Shown here piece by piece: positions 1-5,550 of a stretch of DNA of 7,530 bases. Both the position numbers and the translations under genes were made by a program. Within the stretch, counting starts at the first letter, position 1; the number at the start of each line of letters is the position of its first letter. Below the pieces are notes generated by a model. It searched no databases and had not been told where the DNA came from. It saw only the letters and a list, made by a program, of their open reading frames with translations. Source of the DNA: an uncultured Alphaproteobacteria bacterium (GTDB lineage: Bacteria; Pseudomonadota; Alphaproteobacteria; Rhizobiales; Aestuariivirgaceae); assembly GCA_937868035.1 (NCBI GenBank), contig CALMLK010000406.1, forward strand, positions 1-7,530, read 5' to 3'.

Positions 1-576
1 GTGGCCACGCTCAGTGCTGCGCTCAGTCTCGCACTGGCGTGGGCGATTGCCTTGTTGCAGGTGCGCCGGGCCGCGTGGCGCGGGTTCCTCAGTGCCGTGA
101 GCCTGATCGGCCTTATCCTGCCGCCGGCGGTGCTGGCGACGGGATGGTTCCTGCTGTTGCGCGGACTCATCACCGGTCCTGCTTCAAGCATCATCTTGAT
201 ATCGTGCCTCAACGCCTTGATGGCATTGCCTTTTTGTGTGACGCTGCTGACAGGCGCCATCTCCGCGCAGGTGCTGCCATTGGACCGGCTTTGCGCGCAG
301 GTTGGCCTCTCCGGCTGGCAACGTTTCCGCCTGATTGACGGGCCAGACCTCATGCGGCCACTGGCACAGGCCTTCCTCATGGCCTTCGTGCTGTCCTTCG
401 GCGACCTCACAGCCATTCTGCTCTTGGGGTCGCAGGGGGTGATCACGCTGCCCTCGCTCATTGCCTCCGAGATGGGGCAGTATCGGGCCGCGTCGGCACA
501 AGGCACGGCTTTGCTGCTGGCTGCACTCTGCGTGGCGGGAGCCCTGCTCGCCAACCGGTTGGGACGAAGGACATGA
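1..576 (+). CDS. thiP: Thiamine/TPP ABC transporter permease ThiP, C-terminal part (5' end outside window)
   Basis: This is the inner-membrane permease of the ThiBPQ importer, which takes up thiamine and its phosphates. The 191 visible residues are the second permease half. Hydrophobic segments lie at about 2-20, 33-53, 62-84, 121-143 and 168-185. The cytoplasmic EAA-type coupling loop, which docks on the ATPase, spans roughly 92-125 and reads RLCAQVGLSGWQRF and then RPLAQAF, close to E. coli ThiP. Other ThiP-like stretches are PPAVLATGWFLLL, NALMALPF and the LP...QYR segment near 150-161. The family is usually about 500 or more residues with two fused permease halves, so the GTG at base 1 is most likely an internal valine codon and the gene starts upstream. 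It overlaps thiQ by 4 bp (ATGA), which suggests translational coupling. ThiP is preferred over related iron or spermidine permeases because of these motifs and the adjacent thiQ. Confidence 0.88.
   Translation: MATLSAALSLALAWAIALLQVRRAAWRGFLSAVSLIGLILPPAVLATGWFLLLRGLITGPASSIILISCLNALMALPFCVTLLTGAISAQVLPLDRLCAQVGLSGWQRFRLIDGPDLMRPLAQAFLMAFVLSFGDLTAILLLGSQGVITLPSLIASEMGQYRAASAQGTALLLAALCVAGALLANRLGRRT
566..570 (+). promoter_or_regulatory. Shine-Dalgarno for thiQ, bearing on the start choice
   Basis: GAAGG lies inside the last codons of thiP. It is 2 nt from the ATG at 573 and 5 nt from the in-frame ATG at 576. The spacing favours 576 as the true start, which would remove one methionine and make the stop/start overlap with thiP TGA a single base. 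This is inference from spacing only. Confidence 0.5.
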
Positions 577-1277
577 TGATCCGCATCGACAAGAGCCTCT
601 ACCGCCACGGCAGCTTTGCGCTGGCGATCGACCTGCGCATCCCGCGCGGTGCTCTGGCGGCGGTGCTGGGGCCGAGCGGGTCGGGCAAATCCACGCTGCT
701 GAATGTGATCGCAGGGTTCGAGCCGTTGGCCACGGGCAGCGTGTTCCTGGACGGCAGGGACATGACGCTCTCCCCTCCGGCGGAGCGGCCTGTCACCGCC
801 GTGTTCCAGGATCACAACACCTTCGCGCATCTGGATGCGTGGCAGAACGTGGCGCTTGGGCTTTCGCCCGTGCTGTCGCTGGACAGCGGGCAGCGCGCCG
901 CCGTGGACCGGGCGCTTGATCTCGTTGGCCTTGCCAGCATGGCGAAGCGCCTGCCGGGCGACATGTCGGGCGGTGAACGCCAGCGCATCGCCATTGCCCG
1001 CGTGCTGGTGCGCAAGCGCCCGATCCTGCTGCTGGACGAGGCATTCGCGGCGCTTGGCCCCGGGCTTCGCCGCGAGATGCTGCGGCTGGTGAAGGCCCTG
1101 CACCGCAGTGAGGGGCTGACCACGCTCATGGTGACCCATCAGCCTGAAGATGCGCGGCACATGGCCGACAGTGTCGTCTTCGTGGATGCGGGTGTGGCCC
1201 GTGCGCCGGTCGATACGGCGAAATTCTTTGCCTCGCACGATGCGCAGGTGAAAAGCTATCTCGGCGCGTGGACGTGA
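573..1277 (+). CDS. thiQ: Thiamine/TPP ABC transporter ATP-binding protein ThiQ
   Basis: This cytoplasmic ATPase powers thiamine import by ThiP. The 234 residues match the usual ThiQ length of about 230. Walker A is GPSGSGKST at 33-41, the Q-loop glutamine is Q79 in VFQDHNTFAHL, the signature is MSGGE at 131-135, Walker B is ILLLDE at 151-156 and the switch histidine is H189 in MVTHQPEDA. Two positions differ from the common ABC pattern: the residue after Walker B is Ala (DEA, not DEP), and the D-loop reads AALG at 159-162 instead of SALD. The VFQDHNTFAHL stretch and the short C-terminus without an accessory domain favour ThiQ over PotA or FbpC relatives. Two ATG codons lie in tandem; the second, at 576, is better spaced from the ribosome binding site. 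The stop is 2 bp from the stop of the convergent DUF2207 gene. Confidence 0.9.
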   Translation: MMIRIDKSLYRHGSFALAIDLRIPRGALAAVLGPSGSGKSTLLNVIAGFEPLATGSVFLDGRDMTLSPPAERPVTAVFQDHNTFAHLDAWQNVALGLSPVLSLDSGQRAAVDRALDLVGLASMAKRLPGDMSGGERQRIAIARVLVRKRPILLLDEAFAALGPGLRREMLRLVKALHRSEGLTTLMVTHQPEDARHMADSVVFVDAGVARAPVDTAKFFASHDAQVKSYLGAWT

Positions 1278-1279
1278 CG

Positions 1280-3181
1280 TTACCAGCCTGAGCCGCCACC
1301 ACCGCCGCCACCGCCACCCGAGAATCCTCCGCCGCTTGATCCCGATGACGAACCCGGCGCCACGGACGCCGACGAGATCGAAGAGGCCAGGCCGGAACTC
1401 AAATCACGGCTGAAGCCGCCGCTGCTCCAGTTGCTGCCGTGATACCAGGAGGGGCTGGCGCCCACCGCAGCGCCCGCCGCCGCGGCTGCCGCCAGCACGG
1501 CGGCGAACTTGGCGTTCCATTCGTTCTCGCAATCCAGCGCCATGGCGTAGGGCAGATAACGCTCGAACAGTTCCGGCGTCTTTTCCGGCGGGTTGAGAAT
1601 CTTCAGGCGTTCTTCCTCCGCTGTCGTCATGTACATGCGGAAGCCTTCGATCTGGTCGAGCACGGCGCGGCCCTTGGGCGTGGGGGCTTTCAGCAACCAG
1701 TAGAAGATCAGGTTGAACAGCGCGAGGCAGACCGCGCCGATGATGAAGAAGATGACGGGCCAGGACGTGCCCATGCCTGCGAAGGCGGCCGTCGGCACGG
1801 CGACGCCGCCCACCACGAAGGGCAGCAGGAAGATTGCGCCCATCACGGCCTTCAGCTTGGAGAAGAACCCCTTGCCGCCGAACCCGGACAGCATGGACCA
1901 TCCCACGGTGATCACCACACCCCACCAGATCGCTGAAAAGATGGCTGCAAAGGCCACAACAGCGCCTTCGCCGGACGGCATCATGAAACCGGAGATCATC
2001 AACCCGACGCCGGAGAGCACCGCGCCGATCATGAACCAGCGGAAATTCCGGAGGAACATGGTGCCGTCATATTCGTCGTTGAGGGCACCCTGGATTGCGC
2101 TGCGGGCGGTGTTGACGGCGATGTGATTGCCGCGCTTGAGGTTGAGCGTGCCCGAAGGCAGCGCCTGCAACAGGTCCTTTTCGGTGACGGTCAAAGGCTC
2201 GTTGCCGCCACCGCCGCGCGTGATGCTGTAGTCGCCGTCGTCGTCGGTGATGACGAGACGCTTCTTCACGGCAAGGCCGACGAGTGCCGAAGCGAAGCCC
2301 TCATTGTCGAAGCGCTGTTTCCAGATGTAGCGGGTGCCGGCGGGTCCGAGACCTTGCGGAGGCAAGAAGAGCGGAACGATGGTGCCACCCGGCGGATCGC
2401 GCCCGACCTTGTTCCAGGCATGGAAGTAATAGGCACCGACGCCGAGGACGGTCAGACCCAGCAGGAAGTAGCCGAGATTGTCCATGATCCACCACCAGCG
2501 CTTCTGCGACGCGGTGGGGGGTGCAACGACGCCTTTTTGCCAGGAGACAGCGGCGGTGAAGCCTTCCTTCGGCTCGAGACGCCGCGTGGTTTCTGCCGCG
2601 AAGACATTGCCGCCGGAATTGGTGACGCGCGCATCCTTGCCACTGTCGCCATAGCCGCCGGTATAGAGCGCGTATTGCCCCGTCTGCGCACCCGTGGGCA
2701 GGCGGATCAGGACCTGCGCGTGTTCGATGGGAAATGTCCAGCCGTTGCCGGTGACGTTCCAGTAAAGCTCGTCAAACGTGTCGAAGAACCCGATCTGCCG
2801 CGTGGTGTGATAGGTGATCTTGTAGGTGTGCTGGCCGTTGTCGAGGAAGACGTCCTTGTTGCCGATCTTGATGGAGACGCCATTCGAGACGTAACTCGTG
2901 CTCCACGTCTCGCCGTTGCCATCGCGGGAGATGCCGGTGACCGAGAAGCCCACTTCGACGCGCTGCCCGTAGCGGTCGGTGTAGGTCGTGGGAAAATCGC
3001 GGATGATGCCGTGACGTATCTGGTTGCCTTCCACCTGCACGGCAATCGTCTCGCGCACATCGAGCGAGCCGTCGGCGTTCACCGTCACATCGGAAACGAA
3101 ATTCCGGATCGCCTCCTCGGCCGTGGCGTGAGACACCAGGCCGAGGATGGCAATGAGCAGCGCTCCGAGCCACCTCAACAT
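1280..3181 (-). CDS. DUF2207 family membrane protein with polyglycine C-terminal tail
   Basis: This 633-residue envelope protein has no established biochemical function. A signal peptide covers 1-21, with an ATA|EE-type cleavage site. An extracytoplasmic beta-rich DUF2207 domain follows at about 24-215 (HGIIRDFPTTY at 57-67, and ELYWNVTGNGW at 138-148). Membrane segments lie at about 234-256, 380-401, 405-431, 445-468 and 474-497, with a hydrophilic domain at about 260-375. A conserved region at about 503-560 (GRAVLDQIEGF, NPPEKTPELFERYLPYA) is typical of the family. The tail from about 583 is rich in Ser and Gly, with nine consecutive glycines at 622-630 before a terminal Ser-Gly-Trp; such tails are common in DUF2207 and TPM proteins. 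It starts 5 bp after lemA with only a weak ribosome binding site, so it is probably co-translated with lemA. An envelope maintenance or stress role is inferred from context only. Confidence 0.85.
   Translation of the reverse strand: MLRWLGALLIAILGLVSHATAEEAIRNFVSDVTVNADGSLDVRETIAVQVEGNQIRHGIIRDFPTTYTDRYGQRVEVGFSVTGISRDGNGETWSTSYVSNGVSIKIGNKDVFLDNGQHTYKITYHTTRQIGFFDTFDELYWNVTGNGWTFPIEHAQVLIRLPTGAQTGQYALYTGGYGDSGKDARVTNSGGNVFAAETTRRLEPKEGFTAAVSWQKGVVAPPTASQKRWWWIMDNLGYFLLGLTVLGVGAYYFHAWNKVGRDPPGGTIVPLFLPPQGLGPAGTRYIWKQRFDNEGFASALVGLAVKKRLVITDDDGDYSITRGGGGNEPLTVTEKDLLQALPSGTLNLKRGNHIAVNTARSAIQGALNDEYDGTMFLRNFRWFMIGAVLSGVGLMISGFMMPSGEGAVVAFAAIFSAIWWGVVITVGWSMLSGFGGKGFFSKLKAVMGAIFLLPFVVGGVAVPTAAFAGMGTSWPVIFFIIGAVCLALFNLIFYWLLKAPTPKGRAVLDQIEGFRMYMTTAEEERLKILNPPEKTPELFERYLPYAMALDCENEWNAKFAAVLAAAAAAGAAVGASPSWYHGSNWSSGGFSRDLSSGLASSISSASVAPGSSSGSSGGGFSGGGGGGGGGSGW
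1292..1318 (-). repeat. GGN codon run encoding the nine-glycine tail
   Basis: Nine consecutive glycine codons (GGC and GGT, seen on the + strand as GCC and ACC) form a low-complexity trinucleotide tract near the end of the DUF2207 gene. Similar glycine-rich stretches continue up to about 1335. The mixture of two codons makes it less slippery than a pure repeat, but in-frame length variation between strains is plausible. Confidence 0.8.
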
Positions 3182-3186
3182 GGCGG

Positions 3187-3750
3187 TCAGCGCGTCTTGA
3201 AATCGACCTTCGGCGTTTCGCGCTGGGCCGGATCGCCGATCTCGAAGAACTCCGCCTTGGCAAAGTGGAAGACGTTGGCAATGATGTTGGACGGGAATGA
3301 CTCGATCATGGTGTTGAGGTTGCGCACGGCGCCATTGTAGTAGCGGCGCGACATCTGGATTTCATCCTCGACACCCGACAGCTTGTCCTGCAGGTCGCGG
3401 AAATTCGCATCGGCCTTCAATTCCGGATAGGCTTCGGCGATGGCGAAAAGGCGGCCCAGGGCAGCCGACATGGCCTGCCCCACCGCCGACTGGTCGGCCA
3501 CGCTGCCGCCTGCAATCGACTTGGCGCGCAACTCGGCGAGGTCGCGGAAGATCTTGTCCTCATGGCTGGCGTAGCCTTTCACCGTTTCCACGAGGTTGGG
3601 GATGAGATCGGCGCGGCGCTTCAGCTGAACGTCGATGCCGCTCCAGCCCTCGGCCACGAGGTTCTTGTTCGAGACCAGCGCGTTGTATCCGTAGACAAGA
3701 TAGCCGGCGACAACCACAAGCAGCGCCAGAACGATGTAACCAAACGTCAT
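3187..3750 (-). CDS. lemA: LemA family protein
   Basis: This 187-residue membrane-anchored helical protein has the standard LemA length. An N-terminal hydrophobic helix at about 4-21 is followed by the family block YNALVSNKN at 22-30 and then W36 and VQLKRRADLIPNLVETVKGY at 41-60. Further LemA signatures are RRYYNGAVRNLN at 135-146 and SFPSNIIANVF at 151-161, ending with EFFEI. The rest is predicted to be a bundle of long helices with the C-terminus outside the cytoplasm. The molecular role of LemA in bacteria is not settled; it recurs beside DUF2207 or TPM-domain membrane proteins, and here it is 5 bp upstream of one. The start at 3750 has a strong ribosome binding site (GGGAGG, 7 nt spacing). 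The gene is divergent from the aminotransferase-like operon. Confidence 0.93.
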   Translation of the reverse strand: MTFGYIVLALLVVVAGYLVYGYNALVSNKNLVAEGWSGIDVQLKRRADLIPNLVETVKGYASHEDKIFRDLAELRAKSIAGGSVADQSAVGQAMSAALGRLFAIAEAYPELKADANFRDLQDKLSGVEDEIQMSRRYYNGAVRNLNTMIESFPSNIIANVFHFAKAEFFEIGDPAQRETPKVDFKTR

Positions 3751-3757
3751 GAAAGAG

Positions 3758-3763
3758 CCTCCC
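3758..3763 (-). promoter_or_regulatory. Shine-Dalgarno of lemA
   Basis: GGGAGG on the minus strand sits 7 nt before the lemA ATG. It is the best ribosome binding site in the window and fixes the lemA start at 3750. Confidence 0.75.
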
Positions 3764-3777
3764 GCAAAGCAGGATGT

Positions 3778-3805
3778 AGTATGGGCTTGTTCGGCTTGCA
3801 GGCAA
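3778..3805 (-). promoter_or_regulatory. Possible sigma-70 type promoter of lemA
   Basis: On the minus strand, TTGCCT (3805-3800) and CATACT (3783-3778) are separated by 16 nt. Each matches 4 of 6 consensus positions for -35 and -10. Transcription would start near 3771, leaving a leader of about 20 nt that holds the lemA ribosome binding site. The match is weak, but the position between the divergent genes is right. Confidence 0.35.
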
Positions 3806-3856
3806 AGGGCGCATTTGAGGCTTTCATTTGCCGCTTGACTTGAGCAAAAGGGAATT

Positions 3857-3875
3857 CTTCCGGCACAACCGGAAG
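3857..3875 (+). promoter_or_regulatory. Perfect inverted repeat just upstream of the aminotransferase-like operon
   Basis: CTTCCGG and CCGGAAG form a perfect 7-bp dyad around a 5-nt centre (CACAA). It ends one base before the Shine-Dalgarno region (GGGAG at 3877-3881) of the gene at 3888. There is no T tract, so a terminator is unlikely. It could be an operator for a dimeric regulator in the divergent region, or an RNA hairpin next to the ribosome binding site that modulates translation. A TTGACT at 3835-3840 resembles a -35 element, but I see no convincing -10 at the right distance, so the start point of this operon remains unplaced. Confidence 0.45.
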
Positions 3876-3876
3876 C

Positions 3877-3881
3877 GGGAG
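3877..3881 (+). promoter_or_regulatory. Shine-Dalgarno of the aminotransferase-like gene
   Basis: GGGAG lies 6 nt before the ATG at 3888, supporting that start. The resulting protein has about 20 residues before the usual PhnW start region (PYLLTAGPVTTS), so this extension is real if the ribosome binding site is used. Confidence 0.6.
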
Positions 3882-3887
3882 TGATTC

Positions 3888-5060
3888 ATGAACCACGTCT
3901 ATTTTGTGCCGCCCCGTTTCAAGGGGCCGCAAGGGCAGGAAGACATGCCGTATCTGCTCACGGCAGGTCCGGTCACGACCTCGCGCGCCGCCAAGATCGC
4001 CATGCTCGCAGACCATGGCCCGGACGACGGCGAATTCCGTGGCCTCATCGCTGACATCCGGCGCGACCTGAAGCGCCTCTCGGGCGCAGGCCCTGCGCAT
4101 GAAATCCTGCTGGTACCCGGCCCCGGCCTCCTTGCAGTGGAAGCCGTTCTCACCTCCCTTGCACCCGCCAAACGCAAGAAGACCCTCGTCATTTCCAACG
4201 GCCGCGATGCGGATGCGGCTGCCGCCATCCTGGTCAAGATGGAACGGCCGGTGGTGAAGCTGGACAAGGCAGAAAATGCCACGCCAACGGTTGAAGAGGT
4301 CGCCGCACTTCTCGATGCGGATCACGACATCAGCCATGTCTGGATGAGCCATTGCGACAGCACGTCCGGATTGGTCAATCCGGTGGGTGATATCGGCAAG
4401 CTCGTGAAGGAGCGCCACAAGACCTTCCTGGTGGATGCATCGCTCAGCTTCGGCGCCATGCCGCTTGATGTGATCGGCGACCAGCTGGACGTGATGGTGG
4501 CCGTTCCCGAAACGTGCCTCGAAAGCGTACCGGGATTCTCCATTGTCGCGGTGCGGCGCGATCTTCTCGTCGCTGCCTCGGGCAAGTGTCCCTCGCAGGT
4601 GATGGACCTGCATGCGCTGTGGGAGGCACAGGAAGGTGCCGGGCATTTCCGCATGACGCCCCCCACGCAGGCCTTTGCCGCATTCCGGCAGGCCTTGCGG
4701 GAACTGGAAACGGAGGGCGGCATCGGCATGCGGCGCGCGCGTTACCAGCGCAACGCCGAGGAACTGATCACGCGCATGCGGGCCATGGGTTTCACGCCGC
4801 TTTTGGCGGAAGGCGATGCGGGTCCACTGGTGCAATGCTTCCTCGCACCGCGCGACAAGAAATTCGATTTCGCGCTGTTCCAGGAGGGCCTCCGCCAGCG
4901 CGGCTACCTGATCGCGCCGGGACTTCTCGGCAAACGCGCCAGCTTCCGCGTGGGCGGCATGGGACAGGTGGACCACAAGGTCATCAAGGGATTCGCCGGC
5001 GCCGTGGAAGCCGTGCTGAAGGACCTGGACGTGCAGGAATTCACGCCGCAGAACGCTTGA
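3888..5060 (+). CDS. PhnW/AGT-like class V aminotransferase-fold protein lacking the PLP lysine (probable pseudoenzyme)
   Basis: The 390 residues follow 2-aminoethylphosphonate:pyruvate transaminase (PhnW, about 367 residues) along their length. Family landmarks are LLTAGPVTTS at 23-32, AVEAVL at 83-88, VDASLSFGAMPLD at 182-194 (D183 would pair with the PLP ring nitrogen), VPGF at 214-217 and FRVGGMG at 353-359 (R354 aligns with the substrate-carboxylate arginine). Where PhnW has SANKC with the Schiff-base lysine, this protein has VPETC, putting Thr209 (codon ACG, 4512-4514) at the catalytic site. The phosphate-binding loop GSGS/T aligns with GPGL (78-81), and the aromatic residue that stacks on PLP aligns with Asp107 in SNGRDADA. 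The frame is intact and codon use looks normal. Automatic annotation would call it a transaminase; by the motifs, normal PLP transamination is unlikely. It heads an operon with a small unknown gene (7 bp downstream) and a CoA-transferase. Confidence 0.85.
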   Translation: MNHVYFVPPRFKGPQGQEDMPYLLTAGPVTTSRAAKIAMLADHGPDDGEFRGLIADIRRDLKRLSGAGPAHEILLVPGPGLLAVEAVLTSLAPAKRKKTLVISNGRDADAAAAILVKMERPVVKLDKAENATPTVEEVAALLDADHDISHVWMSHCDSTSGLVNPVGDIGKLVKERHKTFLVDASLSFGAMPLDVIGDQLDVMVAVPETCLESVPGFSIVAVRRDLLVAASGKCPSQVMDLHALWEAQEGAGHFRMTPPTQAFAAFRQALRELETEGGIGMRRARYQRNAEELITRMRAMGFTPLLAEGDAGPLVQCFLAPRDKKFDFALFQEGLRQRGYLIAPGLLGKRASFRVGGMGQVDHKVIKGFAGAVEAVLKDLDVQEFTPQNA

Positions 5061-5067
5061 CCCCGCC

Positions 5068-5532
5068 ATGAACCGCAGCCTCAGCGAGATCGAAGCCCAT
5101 GCCCGCGCTGCCCTTGCGCGCCACGGCCATGGCGACGTTGCAGACTTCGCAGCCCCCGCCTGCGCCTTTCTGGAAGGCGTCGGCTATCCTGGGCTCAAGC
5201 TGTTGGCCGAAGCGCTGAATGACAGCGTGACCACGGCCATGCTGGAAAAGGACGTGATGGGCCTTGATCTGCAATCGGTGTCTTGCGTGTTCGCCGGCGC
5301 GCAGGTGGAACGCCTGCAGCGTGAACATGGCCGCCTGTTCCTCCGCAACGTGCGCCACGGGCTCTATCTTCTGCCCGGCAGCGTGCACGGCAACTATGCC
5401 ATCGGCTGCCCGGTTGATCCGGGCTTTGCGCTGGGGGGCGAGCGCACGAAAAATCCGTACACGGAGAAGCTCGGCCTCGCGGCGCAGAATGGCGTCGCGG
5501 TGGACGACCTCCTCTGGCAATCCCTCGCTTGA
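5068..5532 (+). CDS. Small conserved-looking protein of unknown function (possibly DUF3726-like)
   Basis: I do not firmly recognise this 154-residue protein. It has no signal peptide or membrane helix and should be cytoplasmic. The N-terminal third (SLSEIEAHARAALARHG at 4-20, then FLEGVGYPGLKLLAEAL at 34-50) is helical and resembles the start of DUF3726 proteins as I recall them, but those are longer and usually end differently, so this is a tentative link. The middle (about 60-122) looks beta-rich (RLFLRNVRHGLYLLPGSVHG at 89-108). Three cysteines (C32, C73, C114) are scattered without a metal-site spacing. The start is 7 bp after the preceding stop and has no clear Shine-Dalgarno, so translation is probably coupled to the upstream gene. 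The CoA-transferase follows 18 bp downstream. It may be a partner or regulator of one of its neighbours; that is inference from gene order. Confidence 0.8.
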   Translation: MNRSLSEIEAHARAALARHGHGDVADFAAPACAFLEGVGYPGLKLLAEALNDSVTTAMLEKDVMGLDLQSVSCVFAGAQVERLQREHGRLFLRNVRHGLYLLPGSVHGNYAIGCPVDPGFALGGERTKNPYTEKLGLAAQNGVAVDDLLWQSLA

Positions 5533-5550
5533 CGATACGCAGGACACATC

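Noticed and set aside
2123..3340. A 405-codon open frame on the plus strand across the DUF2207 and lemA genes.
   Set aside because: It crosses the junction of two well-supported minus-strand genes and resembles no family.
3835..3863. TTGACT as the -35 element of a promoter for the rightward operon.
   Set aside because: No TA-rich -10 hexamer is found 15-18 nt downstream; the expected place is taken by the GC-rich inverted repeat.
3862..3876. A sigma-54 type GG-N10-GC promoter in the inverted repeat.
   Set aside because: The GG and GC pairs are 11 nt apart instead of 10, and the surrounding bases do not fit the TGGCAC-N5-TTGC consensus.
4512..4514. The Lys-to-Thr change as a simple sequencing error (AAG to ACG).
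   Set aside because: One base would suffice, but the phosphate loop and PLP-stacking residue are changed as well, and the neighbouring residues (Pro207, Glu208) also depart from the PhnW motif. A single error does not explain this, though raw reads could settle it.
3747..5069. A 440-codon open frame on the minus strand, opposite the aminotransferase-like gene.
   Set aside because: It is an exact antisense shadow of a gene with clear family motifs, its translation is rich in His, Arg and Glu with no recognisable domain, and long antisense frames are common in GC-rich DNA.
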